A stretch of 64,000 nucleotides of DNA from Pantoea latae (GTDB lineage: Bacteria; Pseudomonadota; Gammaproteobacteria; Enterobacterales; Enterobacteriaceae). Shown here piece after piece: positions 10,456-20,260 of this stretch. The notes under the pieces were generated by a model. The model was not told the DNA's origin. It ran no database searches and saw only the letters and a program-made list of their open reading frames with translations. The translations under genes and the position numbers were made by a program. The stretch spans positions 62,001 to 126,000 of the forward strand of contig NZ_MWUE01000027.1 of the NCBI RefSeq assembly GCF_002077695.1, given 5' to 3'. Position 1 is the stretch's first letter. Each line of letters opens with the position of its first letter.

Positions 10456-10490
10456 AGTATACGCAAAAACATTTAAACAACAGCTTAACG
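10456..10490 (-). promoter_or_regulatory. PhoP-dependent promoter of phoPQ (PhoP box and -10)
   Basis: On the minus strand CGTTAA-N5-TGTTTA (10490-10474) matches the PhoP direct-repeat box (G/T)GTTTA-N5-(G/T)GTTTA with one hexamer imperfect. It is followed after exactly 12 bases by TATACT (10461-10456) as the -10 element. This is the class II arrangement of PhoP-activated promoters, so the operon is probably autoregulated. Confidence 0.75.
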
Positions 10491-10513
10491 CAGGCGAGGC
10501 GCGCCCCGCCTGC
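10490..10513 (-). terminator. GC hairpin after purB
   Basis: GCAGGCG and CGCCTGC form a 7-bp stem 8 bases downstream of the purB stop. No U tract follows. Its far end touches the PhoP box, so purB read-through into phoPQ is possible. Confidence 0.4.
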
Positions 10514-10521
10514 GCTTGCGC

Positions 10522-11934
<1,413 letters not shown>

Positions 11935-12576
11935 TTAATAAGCCGGAGAGAGCCGGGATAAAATGGTTTTCGCTTCGCGCAGCAGGCGCTGGCGCGACAG
12001 CATCAGCTGAAAACGGCCGCCGCCGACCTGCTGCCACAGCACGGCGGCACGGATGCCCGCCAGCAGCGTGGCGCGCACCCGGCTCTGCAGCAGCGGATTT
12101 TGCAGCACGGTGGGCGAGCCGGTCACCTGAATGCGCGGACCGAGCGGGCTGATGACGTCAACGTAGATGCCGGCCATGGCGCTGGTAATGGTTTCCGAGC
12201 CGAGTTCATAGTGCGCCAGCTGGCGATCGAGCTGGCCGATGCGCTGCGCCAGCGTGGCCAGCGCGCTTTTATTGCCGCTCAGCTTGCGCTCCAGCACCAT
12301 CATGCTCAGCGTATAGCGCGTCAGCTCCGCGCCCGCGCCCTGACGGCTGCTGCTGTTGAGCACCGCCATCAGCGTCTCCAGGCCGAGGCGCAGGTTGGCT
12401 TCATCGTTGCCGAACACCGCCAGCGTCGAGCCGGGGTTGAGATCGATCACGCTGCGCAGCGAGACGTTGAGCGCTTCCGGCTGGCACTGGCCCTGATGCG
12501 CCAGCTGCTGGACCAGATGCGCCGCCTGGCAAATGCCCGCCAGCGCCAGCGTGATGTCGTAATAATTTTTAGCCAC
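11935..12576 (-). CDS. hflD: High-frequency lysogenization protein HflD
   Basis: Peripheral membrane, all-helical protein (YcfC) of 213 aa, the E. coli length. In E. coli it binds phage lambda CII and counteracts lysogeny; its role without phage is unclear. The N-terminal [25 protein letters not shown] and the C-terminal [14 protein letters not shown] region are typical. It lies between mnmA and purB, the usual order, and probably shares their transcript. Confidence 0.95.
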   Translation of the reverse strand: MAKNYYDITLALAGICQAAHLVQQLAHQGQCQPEALNVSLRSVIDLNPGSTLAVFGNDEANLRLGLETLMAVLNSSSRQGAGAELTRYTLSMMVLERKLSGNKSALATLAQRIGQLDRQLAHYELGSETITSAMAGIYVDVISPLGPRIQVTGSPTVLQNPLLQSRVRATLLAGIRAAVLWQQVGGGRFQLMLSRQRLLREAKTILSRLSPAY

Positions 12577-12609
12577 GGTTACTCCTGTCTACGCGTCAGC
12601 CAGGCCGAC

Positions 12610-13722
12610 TTACTCTGCGATCAGCGGCAGGCGTTCTTCGATAATGCCGCCGCCGAGGCACACCTCGCCGAGATAGAACACGGCGGACTGGCCTGGCGTC
12701 ACCGCCGCGACCGGCGCGTCAAAGCGCACCTCGATGCGATCGTCGCCGCGCGGCACGATTTCGCAGGGAATATCCGTCTGGCGATAGCGCGTTTTTACCG
12801 TGCAGCGCAGCGGGGTGGCGATCGGCTGGCGATCGACCCAGTGCAGCTGCTGGGCGATCAGGCCCACCGACATCAGGCGCGGATGGTCGCCGCCCTGCGC
12901 CACGATCAGGCGATTGCGCGCCACGTCTTTGTCCACCACGTACCAGGGATCGTCGTTGCTCTCTTTCAGGCCGCCGATGCCGAGGCCTTTGCGCTGACCC
13001 AGCGTATGGTACATCAACCCCTGATGCTCGCCGACCACCTGGCCGTCCACGGTTTCAATCGCGCCCGGCTGCGCCGGCAGATAGCGGCCGAGGAAGTCGC
13101 GGAATTTGCGCTCGCCGATAAAGCAGATGCCGGTAGAGTCTTTTTTCTTCGCGGTGATGAGGTCGAGCTGTTCGGCGATGCGGCGCACCTCCGGTTTCTC
13201 CAGCTCGCCGACCGGGAACAGGCTCTGGGCGATCTGCTCGTGGCTCAGCGTGTAGAGGAAGTAGCTCTGATCTTTGTTGCCGTCGAGGCCGCGCAGCAGC
13301 TGGCTTTTGCCGTCGACGTCCGCGCGGCGCACGTAGTGGCCGGTGGCGATATAGTCGGCGCCAAGATCTTCCGCTGCGAACTCCAGGAAGGCTTTGAATT
13401 TGATCTCTTTGTTGCAGAGAATATCGGGATTGGGCGTGCGGCCCGCTTTGTACTCTTCAAGGAAATGCTCGAAGACGTTGTCCCAGTACTCTGCCGCAAA
13501 GTTGATTTTATGCAGTTTAATGCCGAGCTTGTCGCACACCGCCTGCGCATCCGCCAGATCGTCCGCGGCGGTACAATACTCCTCGCCGTCGTCTTCCTCC
13601 CAGTTCTTCATGAACAGGCCTTCTACCTGATAGCCCTGCTGCTGCAGTAACCAGGCGGATACGGAAGAATCGACGCCGCCGGACATACCGACGATCACTT
13701 TTTTCTGGCTGTTGTCAGACAT
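12610..13722 (-). CDS. mnmA: tRNA-specific 2-thiouridylase MnmA
   Basis: Adenylates and thiolates U34 of tRNA Lys, Glu and Gln, taking sulfur from the Tus relay. The PP-loop [10 protein letters not shown] lies near residue 16, and the two catalytic cysteines are in PDILCNKEI and [12 protein letters not shown]. The start chosen ([16 protein letters not shown]) gives 370 aa against 368 in E. coli; a longer open frame to 13788 overlaps nudJ and has no homology. nudJ lies immediately upstream on the same strand. Confidence 0.96.
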   Translation of the reverse strand: MSDNSQKKVIVGMSGGVDSSVSAWLLQQQGYQVEGLFMKNWEEDDGEEYCTAADDLADAQAVCDKLGIKLHKINFAAEYWDNVFEHFLEEYKAGRTPNPDILCNKEIKFKAFLEFAAEDLGADYIATGHYVRRADVDGKSQLLRGLDGNKDQSYFLYTLSHEQIAQSLFPVGELEKPEVRRIAEQLDLITAKKKDSTGICFIGERKFRDFLGRYLPAQPGAIETVDGQVVGEHQGLMYHTLGQRKGLGIGGLKESNDDPWYVVDKDVARNRLIVAQGGDHPRLMSVGLIAQQLHWVDRQPIATPLRCTVKTRYRQTDIPCEIVPRGDDRIEVRFDAPVAAVTPGQSAVFYLGEVCLGGGIIEERLPLIAE

Positions 13723-13765
13723 GACGCACTCTTGATTACGATAAAAAAACAGGCGGCGCATTCTA

Positions 13766-14239
13766 TCACGCGTCGGCGTGGCGCGCACCCTCGTGAAACG
13801 GCCACTGAAACGGCGCGATCAGATGCAGCGGGTAGCGCGCGCCCTGTTGCCACAGCCGCACGCTTTCGGCGACCAGCGGCGAACGCAGGCAATCGGCGGC
13901 GATAATCTGCTCAGGGGTGCGCCACCAGCAGCAGTCGATATCGCTGTCCTGCGGCGCAGTCGCACGCTTCTCCGCCAGGTCGACGCCAAACAGAAAGCGC
14001 ACGAAAGGCGTATTGTCCGGCGCGATCCACTGCTGCACACCGAGAAAATAGCTGAGTGGGCAGTCGATGCCGGTCTCTTCGCGCAGCTCGCGGCGCGCCG
14101 CTTCCAGCAGCGTTTCATCCGCTTCCAGATGACCGGCGGGCTGATTCCAGGTGGCGCGACCGTTGACGCGCTCTTCCACCACTAACAGTTCGCCTTCGGC
14201 CTGCACAATACAGGCGACGGTGACATGAGGTTTAAACAT
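13766..14239 (-). CDS. nudJ: Nudix phosphatase NudJ
   Basis: Small Nudix hydrolase (E. coli YmfB) acting on HMP-PP, thiamine pyrophosphate and nucleoside tri- and diphosphates. The Nudix box is complete at residues 36-58: Gly36, Glu42, then RELREETGI. The product is 157 aa against 153 in E. coli. It lies 44 bases before mnmA, in the order rluE-nudJ-mnmA known from E. coli. Confidence 0.93.
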   Translation of the reverse strand: MFKPHVTVACIVQAEGELLVVEERVNGRATWNQPAGHLEADETLLEAARRELREETGIDCPLSYFLGVQQWIAPDNTPFVRFLFGVDLAEKRATAPQDSDIDCCWWRTPEQIIAADCLRSPLVAESVRLWQQGARYPLHLIAPFQWPFHEGARHADA

Positions 14240-14289
14240 CGATCCTCCGGGATTGTTAACCTGACGTTATTGAAAAAGCGCGGCGTTTC

Positions 14290-14958
14290 TTACGTCGATT
14301 CGGTGATGTCGCGCCACTCGCCCGGCGCCAGGGCGTCGAGCCGGTAGTCGCCCATGGCGTAGCGGATCAGACGCAGCGTCGGATGGCCGATATGCGCCGT
14401 CATGCGGCGCACCTGACGGTTACGCCCCTCGTAGAGCGTCACCTTCAGCCAGCTGGTGGGTATCGCCTTGCGCTCGCGGATCGGCGGCTGGCGCGGCCAC
14501 AGCCACGCCGGCTCGGCGACCTTTTCGACGCCGGCGGGCAGCGTCGGGCCATCTTTCAGATTAACGCCATGACGCAGCGCCGCCAGATCCGCCTCCTGCG
14601 GCTCGCCCTCAATCTGCACATAGTAGATCTTGCCGGTGCGCTTGCCGGGCTGCGTCAGCGCCGCCTGTAGCGCGCCGTCGTTGGTCAGCACCATCAATCC
14701 TTCGCTGTCGCGATCGAGGCGGCCAGCGGCATAGACGTCGCCCACCGGGATAAAATCTTTCAGCGTCTGGCGTCCGGCTTCATCGCTAAACTGTGGCAGA
14801 ACATCGAATGGTTTGTTAAATAATATGACGCGCCGCGGCCCGCGCGCGCGTGGCGGTTTACGCTGAGCGCCGCGTGGCGTGCGGTCAGCGCGTTTATGCT
14901 GGTGAATTTGCTGAGAACTTTTTCGCATGAGATTTGCAGTCGGTGACAATCGGCGCAT
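14290..14958 (-). CDS. rluE: 23S rRNA pseudouridine(2457) synthase RluE
   Basis: RsuA-family pseudouridine synthase modifying U2457 of 23S rRNA. The catalytic Asp lies in [12 protein letters not shown], and the [17 protein letters not shown] motif follows. It has a basic, disordered N terminus. The start shown gives 222 aa (E. coli 217). A second ATG at 14928 (MRKSSQQ) is also conserved in E. coli and may be the true start, because the first ATG overlaps a TATAAT-like element. The gene is divergent from icd. Confidence 0.93.
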   Translation of the reverse strand: MRRLSPTANLMRKSSQQIHQHKRADRTPRGAQRKPPRARGPRRVILFNKPFDVLPQFSDEAGRQTLKDFIPVGDVYAAGRLDRDSEGLMVLTNDGALQAALTQPGKRTGKIYYVQIEGEPQEADLAALRHGVNLKDGPTLPAGVEKVAEPAWLWPRQPPIRERKAIPTSWLKVTLYEGRNRQVRRMTAHIGHPTLRLIRYAMGDYRLDALAPGEWRDITEST

Positions 14959-15054
14959 TATAACGTGAAACAGCGGCGATTGGCGCGGCGTAAATATTCA
15001 AGTATCATGGCGTCACATCTTACAATTTATTAACAAAATGCCCAGGAGAGGTTA

Positions 15055-16305
15055 ATGGAAAGCAAAGTAGTTGTTCCGGCGGAAGGTCAAAAAATCACCC
15101 TGGATCAGGGCAAGCTCACTGTCCCGACTAACCCGATCATTCCTTACATCGAGGGTGATGGCATTGGCGTAGACGTTTCTCCGGTTATGCTGAAGGTGGT
15201 CGACGCCGCGGTGCAAAAAGCCTATAACGGCGAGCGCAAAATCTCCTGGATGGAGATTTACACCGGCGAGAAATCTGTCGAACTTTACGGCCAGGACGTC
15301 TGGCTGCCGCAGGAAACCCTCGACCTGATCAAAGAGTACCGCGTCGCCATCAAAGGCCCGCTGACCACGCCCGTTGGCGGCGGCATCCGTTCTCTGAACG
15401 TGGCGCTGCGTCAGGAGCTGGACCTTTACGTCTGCCTGCGTCCGGTGCGCTACTACACCGGCACGCCGAGCCCGGTCAAACGTCCTGAAGATACCGACAT
15501 GGTGATCTTCCGTGAAAACTCGGAAGACATCTATGCAGGTATCGAATGGAAAGCCGGTTCAGCGGAAGCAGACAAGGTGATCAAATTCCTGCGCGACGAA
15601 ATGGGCGTGAAGAAAATCCGCTTCCCGCAGGATTGCGGCATCGGCGTGAAGCCGTGTTCGGAAGAGGGCACCAAACGTCTGGTGCGCGCAGCGATTGAGT
15701 ATGCGATCACCAACGACCGCGATTCTCTGACGCTGGTGCACAAAGGCAACATCATGAAGTTCACCGAAGGCGCGTTCAAAGACTGGGGCTACCAGCTGGC
15801 GAAAGAAGAGTTTGGCGCTGAGCTGCTGGACGGCGGCCCGTGGATGAAGATCAAAAACCCGAACACCGGCAAAGATATCATCGTTAAAGATGTAATTGCC
15901 GATGCGTTCCTGCAGCAGATCCTGCTGCGTCCGGCTGAATACGACGTTATCGCCTGTATGAACCTGAACGGCGACTACATCTCTGACGCCCTGGCGGCGC
16001 AGGTTGGCGGCATCGGTATCGCGCCGGGCGCGAACATCGGCGACGAGTGCGCGCTGTTCGAAGCGACCCACGGCACCGCGCCAAAATATGCAGGCCAGGA
16101 CAAAGTAAACCCGGGCTCCGTAATCCTCTCCGCCGAGATGATGCTGCGTCACATGCAGTGGTTCGAAGCGGCAGACCTGATTGTTAAAGGCATGGAAGGC
16201 GCGATCGCCAACAAAACCGTGACCTATGACTTCGAGCGTCTGATGGAAGGCGCGAAACTGCTGAAGTGTTCAGAGTTTGGCGACGCCATTATTGCCAACA
16301 TGTAA
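15055..16305 (+). CDS. icd: NADP-dependent isocitrate dehydrogenase
   Basis: TCA-cycle enzyme converting isocitrate to 2-oxoglutarate and CO2. The 416 residues match E. coli. The regulatory phosphorylation serine is in [13 protein letters not shown], and the NADP-binding and Mg-binding regions ([33 protein letters not shown]) are intact. An AGGAGAGG ribosome-binding site lies 4 bases before the ATG. In E. coli the 3' end is the e14 attachment site; here it is followed by a normal terminator with no phage genes. Confidence 0.98.
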   Translation: MESKVVVPAEGQKITLDQGKLTVPTNPIIPYIEGDGIGVDVSPVMLKVVDAAVQKAYNGERKISWMEIYTGEKSVELYGQDVWLPQETLDLIKEYRVAIKGPLTTPVGGGIRSLNVALRQELDLYVCLRPVRYYTGTPSPVKRPEDTDMVIFRENSEDIYAGIEWKAGSAEADKVIKFLRDEMGVKKIRFPQDCGIGVKPCSEEGTKRLVRAAIEYAITNDRDSLTLVHKGNIMKFTEGAFKDWGYQLAKEEFGAELLDGGPWMKIKNPNTGKDIIVKDVIADAFLQQILLRPAEYDVIACMNLNGDYISDALAAQVGGIGIAPGANIGDECALFEATHGTAPKYAGQDKVNPGSVILSAEMMLRHMQWFEAADLIVKGMEGAIANKTVTYDFERLMEGAKLLKCSEFGDAIIANM

Positions 16306-16321
16306 TACGCGTTAGCTTCTC

Positions 16322-16357
16322 ACGCCGATCGCCGCACGGGCGGTCGGCGTTTTTTTT
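16322..16357 (+). terminator. icd terminator
   Basis: A 12-bp stem with one G-T pair (ACGCCGATCGCC with GGCGGTCGGCGT) and a short loop is followed by seven T. It is a strong intrinsic terminator 16 bases after the icd stop. Confidence 0.93.
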
Positions 16358-16619
16358 GCGCGCGACTGCGGGGTCCGCTTGTATTTTATCGCGCATCACC
16401 TCAACTCCGTTAAAACAGGCCGGAAATTTTTTTGCGGCTAAAGATATTTTCTGTTCCGCCTGCGCTTTTTAATTTTTTTTGACGCACACGCGCTATTATT
16501 TTTTACAGTGCAATATCATAAGTAACATATAAACAACGTGCATTCCTGTTTGAATTTGAAAAGGGTGAAGCGTACTCGTGGTAATTGATATAAGTCATAA
16601 ATATCACCTTATTACGCCG

Positions 16620-16731
16620 TAAAATAGTGCCTGAGTGTTGTCAGGCGACCCGGCTCACGCAACCTCATCAAAATGTAATTTTTATCTTATTGGTATTTAA
16701 AATTAACCCTGTTGATGCAGGGTTTTTTTTT
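16620..16731 (+). ncRNA. Candidate small RNA or attenuated leader upstream of aqpZ
   Basis: A clear intrinsic terminator (AACCCTG stem at 16705-16711, CAGGGTT at 16718-16724, then nine T to 16731) lies in the 485-base icd-aqpZ spacer with no coding frame before it. A second hairpin, GCCTGA/TCAGGC, lies at 16629-16646. A -10-like TAAAAT lies at 16620. This suggests either a short transcript ending here or an attenuator ahead of aqpZ. The 5' end is not established, and the rest of the spacer (16358-16600) is AT-rich with nothing I recognise. Confidence 0.35.
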
Positions 16732-16790
16732 GCTCTTTTAATATGACGCCGTCGCGACAGCGTCGCATTATTAATGAAAGGAAAGAGCAA

Positions 16791-17489
16791 ATGTTGAAAA
16801 AAATAGCGGCTGAATTTTTCGGCACGTTCTGGCTGGTTTTTGGCGGCTGCGGCAGCGCGCTGCTGGCCGCTGCGTATCCGCAACTGGGTATTGGCTTCGC
16901 CGGGGTCGCACTGGCGTTTGGCCTGACGGTACTCACCATGGCGTATGCGGTCGGGCATATTTCCGGCGGTCATTTTAATCCGGCGGTGACGCTGGGGCTA
17001 TGGGCAGGCGGTCGCGTGACGGCCAGCGCGGTGGTGCCCTATATCCTCGCGCAGGTGCTGGGCGGCATCGCGGCGGGCGCGGCGCTCCTGCTGATCGCCA
17101 GCGGCAAACCCGGTTTCGACGCGGCTGCCAGCGGGTTCGCCGCCAATGGCTTTGGCGCGCATTCGCCGGGCGGCTATTCGCTGCTGTCAGCGCTACTGAT
17201 TGAGCTGCTGCTGACCGCCTTCTTCCTGCTGGTAATCCACGGCGCGACAGATAAAAAAGCGCCGGCGGGCTTTGCGCCCCTCGCCATCGGTCTGGCGCTA
17301 ACGCTTATTCATCTGATCAGCATCCCGGTGACCAACACCTCGGTTAATCCGGCGCGTAGCACGGCGGCGGCGCTTTTTCAGGGTGGCTGGGCGCTGCAGC
17401 AGCTTTGGGTGTTCTGGCTGGCGCCTGTGGCGGGCGGCTGCCTCGGCGGGCTTATTTACCGCTTCCTGCTGCAGAGCAAAGGGGAATGA
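16791..17489 (+). CDS. aqpZ: Aquaporin Z
   Basis: Inner-membrane water channel. The 232-residue protein has six membrane spans and both NPA boxes (HFNPAVTLG and TSVNPARST). The Arg and His of the water-selective filter appear in PARS and in the segment before LISIPVTN. The start at 16791 ([14 protein letters not shown]) matches E. coli MFRKLAAECFGTFW and has an AAGGAAA site; an open frame 16 codons longer has no support. It is preceded by the terminator at 16705-16731 and followed by a 10-bp hairpin. Confidence 0.97.
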   Translation: MLKKIAAEFFGTFWLVFGGCGSALLAAAYPQLGIGFAGVALAFGLTVLTMAYAVGHISGGHFNPAVTLGLWAGGRVTASAVVPYILAQVLGGIAAGAALLLIASGKPGFDAAASGFAANGFGAHSPGGYSLLSALLIELLLTAFFLLVIHGATDKKAPAGFAPLAIGLALTLIHLISIPVTNTSVNPARSTAAALFQGGWALQQLWVFWLAPVAGGCLGGLIYRFLLQSKGE

Positions 17490-17497
17490 CCGTTCTG

Positions 17498-17529
17498 CCG
17501 CCAGCCTTGTGCTCGCAGCAGGCTGGCGG
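17498..17529 (+). terminator. Hairpin after aqpZ
   Basis: CCGCCAGCCT and AGGCTGGCGG form a perfect 10-bp stem 9 bases after the aqpZ stop. There is no T run, so termination strength is uncertain. Confidence 0.55.
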
Positions 17530-17681
17530 AAAATAAAACGAAACCGATGCATTGCGCGGCGTTATTTATCCATCTTTTAAAATCAGAATAAGCGGCAGGG
17601 CAGCATAAAAAAATATTCTCGCCATATTTATCGGTGCGCCGCGGTAAATAATGCTACGCTTTACTTTCTGGGGTACGTTGT

Positions 17682-17756
17682 CATGAACGCAGGAAAACCC
17701 TTTGCGGCTTTAATTACAAAGACCGCTCACTACTGGACATGCATGAGTGTCTTCTA
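17682..17756 (+). CDS. Possible 24-residue leader peptide
   Basis: An ATG frame (MNAGKPFAALITKTAHYWTCMSVF) ends 27 bases before the next small gene. It has no good ribosome-binding site, and I know no homologue. It could be a regulatory leader or chance. It is listed because the following 63-codon gene has a long untranslated upstream region. Confidence 0.15.
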
Positions 17757-17782
17757 AACAGCGTTAGCTGATTGAGTTACTT

Positions 17783-17974
17783 ATGCAAGAAGGTTTCTAC
17801 TGGGTTAAGTCGGGCAGCGAGCCGCTGCAGGTCTGGTATTATCTGGCGCAGTTTGGCTGGTACCGCCCGCAAAGCGCTATTCCTGTCACCACCACCTATT
17901 TCAAAATGATGGCGTTTGAAATTATCGGCGACAGATTAGTGCCGCCGTGTTTTCACGCCACCGAATCGCTGTAA
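17783..17974 (+). CDS. Small aromatic-rich protein of unknown function
   Basis: A 63-residue product that I do not recognise. It is rich in aromatic residues at the start (EGFYWVKSGSEPLQVWYYLAQFGWYRP), has no signal peptide and no membrane span, and ends HATESL. Codon use resembles neighbouring core genes, and the frame is followed by a GC hairpin (17986-18016), so it is probably real. The initiation region has no strong ribosome-binding site. The motif W(V/I)...P.QVWYY..G.W suggests a small beta protein, but this is only an impression. Confidence 0.5.
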   Translation: MQEGFYWVKSGSEPLQVWYYLAQFGWYRPQSAIPVTTTYFKMMAFEIIGDRLVPPCFHATESL

Positions 17975-17985
17975 CGAGAAAGCCT

Positions 17986-18016
17986 CGCCAGGCGGCGGCA
18001 TTGCAGGTGCCTGGCG
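17986..18016 (+). terminator. GC hairpin after the 17783 gene
   Basis: CGCCAGGC and GCCTGGCG form an 8-bp stem 12 bases after the stop codon. There is no T tract. Confidence 0.4.
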
Positions 18017-18188
18017 GCGTGACAGGGCGTAAACCACAGATGGCGTTAGCGCAAGAGAACCCGCTGCCTTATTGTCGGTTTCCCTGAAAAAGGCCAGTTT
18101 ATTTGATTTAAAACAACGTTGCCTGCTCTGCGTAAAAACTGAAGCGCGAAATAACTTTTTTGAACACCGATGATTAACGCACTTGCAC

Positions 18189-18194
18189 TATAAT
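18189..18194 (+). promoter_or_regulatory. Consensus -10 element (TATAAT) before the 18250 gene
   Basis: A perfect TATAAT lies about 55 bases before the start. No convincing -35 is seen at the usual distance; the nearest TTGAAC (18160) is 23 bases upstream. Confidence 0.45.
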
Positions 18195-18249
18195 CCGCTG
18201 GCCCAAACGGCTATCGGGCGCATGCATTAATTATTATCAGGTGAATAAA

Positions 18250-18528
18250 GTGAATTATAAGCAGTTTCAAAACAAAATTGAGTCCTGGGAGAAAATCTCT
18301 TTTACCGCCATTATATACAGCAAGTATGGTGCGGATTTTGAAATCTATGCCTTAGACGAGCATAGCAATACCAAAAGCAGGATTTTTCTCTGCTACGCCG
18401 AAAATGAAGCCGAAGCGCAGAGGCTGGTCGATCAGTTTTCCCTCTGGCTGACGAAGCTCAATAACGTCACGCGCAAGCGTCTCAGCAGCGAGCAGGCGAT
18501 GAGGGCAGCCCTGGTGCAGCAGGAGTAG
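18250..18528 (+). CDS. Small protein of unknown function
   Basis: A 92-residue product (VNYKQFQNKIESWEKISF...), not recognised. I place the start at the GTG at 18250 because AGGTGA (18239-18244) is well spaced before it; an in-frame GTG at 18241 would overlap that site. It is charged, with an alternating N-terminal half that looks like beta strands and a helical C-terminal half (EAEAQRLVDQFSLWLTKLNNV). No membrane segment or signal is seen. A consensus -10 lies upstream and two GC hairpins follow. Confidence 0.6.
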   Translation: MNYKQFQNKIESWEKISFTAIIYSKYGADFEIYALDEHSNTKSRIFLCYAENEAEAQRLVDQFSLWLTKLNNVTRKRLSSEQAMRAALVQQE

Positions 18529-18831
18529 CGCCTGCGCCAGGGGCGGTTAACTGGGCGCTGCTACAGCGTCCAGTCGCCTGCCGCAGGCGAGTGTGGCAAG
18601 GCTCAACGGCGCGTGCAGAGTTGACTAATTTTTAGCTTGCTAATGTTATCTGGACGTGCGTTAATAGCCTGTCGGTCTGATTAGCAGACAGTTTGAAGGT
18701 TAGTTCATATTGTATTTCTCATCTCAGTTAGTGCCGCTCCATGGCCTTCTTTTTGAGTCTTCCTCACGTTCTGATTCGTTTCTGCAATTCAGCCTCTTTT
18801 GCCGTAAGGCGCATTAAAAAGGTCAATTATT
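18529..18831 (+). promoter_or_regulatory. Spacer with hairpins, cold-shock promoter and long leader
   Basis: The first part has two hairpins, one a perfect TCGCCTG/CAGGCGA at 18574-18590, which probably end the upstream gene. TTGACT at 18621-18626 and TGTTAT at 18644-18649, 17 bases apart, form a likely promoter for the cold-shock gene. That leaves a leader of about 175 bases, typical of cspA-type mRNAs whose structure controls translation at low temperature. Confidence 0.5.
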
Positions 18832-19044
18832 ATGTCGAACAAAATCCTCGGAACCGTTAAGTGGTTTAACTCAGAAAAAGGTTTTGGTTTTATTTCTCCT
18901 GAAAACGGCAGCAAGGACGTTTTTGTCCACTTTTCTGCTATTCAGGGCACTGATTATCGCTCGCTTGACGAAGGCCAGCGCGTTGAATTTTCTGTTGAGC
19001 AGGGTCCTAAAGGACCGTCAGCAGTTAACGTTGTAGGGCTTTAA
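18832..19044 (+). CDS. Cold-shock-like RNA chaperone (CspA family)
   Basis: A 70-residue cold-shock domain protein that binds single-stranded RNA and DNA and melts RNA structure. Both RNA-binding motifs are present: KGFGFISP (RNP1) and DVFVHFSAI (RNP2), and it ends [11 protein letters not shown]. It is closest to the CspA/CspE group, but I cannot assign the paralogue. The long untranslated leader suggests temperature regulation. Confidence 0.93.
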   Translation: MSNKILGTVKWFNSEKGFGFISPENGSKDVFVHFSAIQGTDYRSLDEGQRVEFSVEQGPKGPSAVNVVGL

Positions 19045-19260
19045 TATTACCCTTTCAGCCAGACGCTTTCGCTGCCCGTCCTGCCAGAGTTCACAATATC
19101 GTGTTTCTGCGTTCGACCAGTGCAAAAGTAATCCCTACGGCGCCAAATGCATTTTTTGCAAATCCGCCATGGTGATTACCGGTATGCTGGCGCGCTAATA
19201 TTCTTGCGCTCTGCCGAGCAGATAAGCAGGCAGAGGCGTAAAGCCAGGCAGCATCTTATT

Positions 19261-19286
19261 AAGGCATCCTTCGGGATGCCTTTTTT
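19261..19286 (+). terminator. UUCG-loop terminator downstream of the cold-shock gene
   Basis: A perfect 9-bp stem AAGGCATCC/GGATGCCTT closes a TTCG tetraloop and is followed by a T run. It lies about 217 bases after the cold-shock stop codon, which is far for a simple 3' end, so a separate short transcript or a 3' UTR-derived RNA is possible. Confidence 0.85.
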
Positions 19287-19320
19287 CGTTGCCGCAGATG
19301 CGGCAAGGCGGAGGCTATGC

Positions 19321-19397
19321 AAAAAAAAGCCCCCAAACGGGGGCAAGGGGTTGGAGTAACAGCCGCTCAGTAAGTCATGTGGATTTCATTACCGAGC
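19321..19397 (-). ncRNA. Candidate small RNA A (minus strand)
   Basis: On the minus strand a GCCCCC-GTTT-GGGGGC hairpin (19344-19329) is followed by eight T (19328-19321), a textbook intrinsic terminator with no gene before it. A TATATT element at 19409-19404 could start a transcript near 19397, giving an RNA of about 77 bases. No strong -35 is seen. I cannot match it to a named small RNA. Confidence 0.4.
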
Positions 19398-19623
19398 CGC
19401 TTAAATATAGCCAACTCTCCGCGTCGCTGCCCGTTTGACGGCGGGCAGATCCCGTTCAGCAGGAAAACTATTCGCAGCCTCAGAAAAGGGAGCGGTTGAA
19501 TTTTATTGTTTTTTTCGTTTCTGAAAACGATTACTAAGAATGCTCTGTAAATAAAATGGCGCGATTTATTGACTCACCAACGCGGCGGGCGAAAAAAACA
19601 GGAAAAATGAGAGAGGTGCCAGT

Positions 19624-19717
19624 AAAAAAACGCCCCCGCAAAGCAGGGGAGAGTCATACTGGAAATAAAACGGACTCGTGGAGCAATATCTCTGGTGGAG
19701 GCTTGGGCTCAGAATTC
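19624..19717 (-). ncRNA. Candidate small RNA B (minus strand)
   Basis: On the minus strand a 7-bp stem with one G-U pair (CCCCTGC/GCGGGGG, 19649-19633) and a TTT loop is followed by CG and seven T. A TATGAT -10 element at 19729-19724 would start an RNA near 19717, about 94 bases long, with a single-stranded middle (CCGUUUUAUUUCC) as in Hfq-dependent small RNAs. The -35 is poor. There is no coding frame. I cannot match it to a named small RNA. Confidence 0.4.
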
Positions 19718-19782
19718 GGTTTAATCATAACATAGTTAAAAAGGGCCGCCAGTGGTTTAAAATAAATAAATGCCTTAGCATC

Positions 19783-19806
19783 TAATTGTTAGGTATCTAA
19801 CAATTA
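19783..19806. promoter_or_regulatory. Perfect 24-bp dyad (operator-like)
   Basis: TAATTGTTAG and CTAACAATTA form a perfect 10-bp inverted repeat around GTAT. The size, AT-rich arms and 4-base centre resemble operators of MarR/SlyA-type dimers. It lies about 55 bases upstream, on the minus strand, of the -10 of candidate small RNA B. Confidence 0.5.
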
Positions 19807-20218
19807 AGCGCTGGAAGCCATGAGCGTTTATTTCGCTGAATAATTTGAGTGGTTAATAGTGTCGTTAAAAAAGCGCGTAAAAGTAAAAAAGTCTGAGATT
19901 CGGGCGCGCAAAAAGTCAGCCATCAGAGAGGGAGCGCGCGGCGGCAAATAAGGGAAACGCCGCGGCGCAGCGTCACGGTCAGAGAGCAGCAGGAACAGGC
20001 TGTCACGTCATCAACGCGCGTAAAAAAGTGGGGGCGAACCCGCCGTGAGTTTTGCCAGGCGCGCTGGTGATATTCACGCCATATCAGTTTGAATTAAGTC
20101 GATATTTTGTGCAAATCCCTCTCAGGCCGCGCACGCTTACAAAAAATAATTCCTTCGGCGTCAGTGGTTTCAACATTTTTACCTGCGCTGCGCCTTGCTT
20201 AAATCATGAGTTTGATAT

Positions 20219-20238
20219 TACTGTATTTATATACAGTA
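20219..20238 (+). promoter_or_regulatory. LexA box of umuDC
   Basis: TACTGTATTTATATACAGTA contains CTG-N10-CAG with fully symmetric flanks, a near-ideal SOS box. It lies 22 bases before the umuD start, so LexA should repress umuDC tightly until DNA damage. Confidence 0.93.
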
Positions 20239-20260
20239 CAGGATAAAAGGAGTCTTTCTC

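Larger units (their letters stand above)
19045..20218. other. 1.2 kb region without protein genes
   Basis: No credible protein gene is visible here; a 70-codon frame at 19147 overlaps the terminator and has no family features. The stretch holds a plus-strand terminator (19261-19286), two minus-strand terminators (19321-19344, 19624-19649), a perfect 24-bp dyad (19783-19806) and AT-rich DNA. The signals point to small RNAs and at least one regulated promoter. Confidence 0.6.

Noticed and set aside
12100..13650. 516-codon plus-strand frame opposite hflD and mnmA
   Set aside because: Mirror frame crossing two well-conserved genes; the composition is that of antisense of GC-rich coding DNA.
16266..16320. 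Prophage attachment duplication at the icd 3' end, as for e14 in E. coli
   Set aside because: The icd end is single and followed directly by its terminator; there are no phage genes or second copy of the icd end.
19147..19359. 70-codon plus-strand frame after the cold-shock gene
   Set aside because: It reads through the terminator at 19261-19286 and has no ribosome-binding site or recognisable domain.
20052..20246. 64-codon frame before umuD
   Set aside because: It overlaps the LexA box and umuD promoter and has no homology that I recognise.
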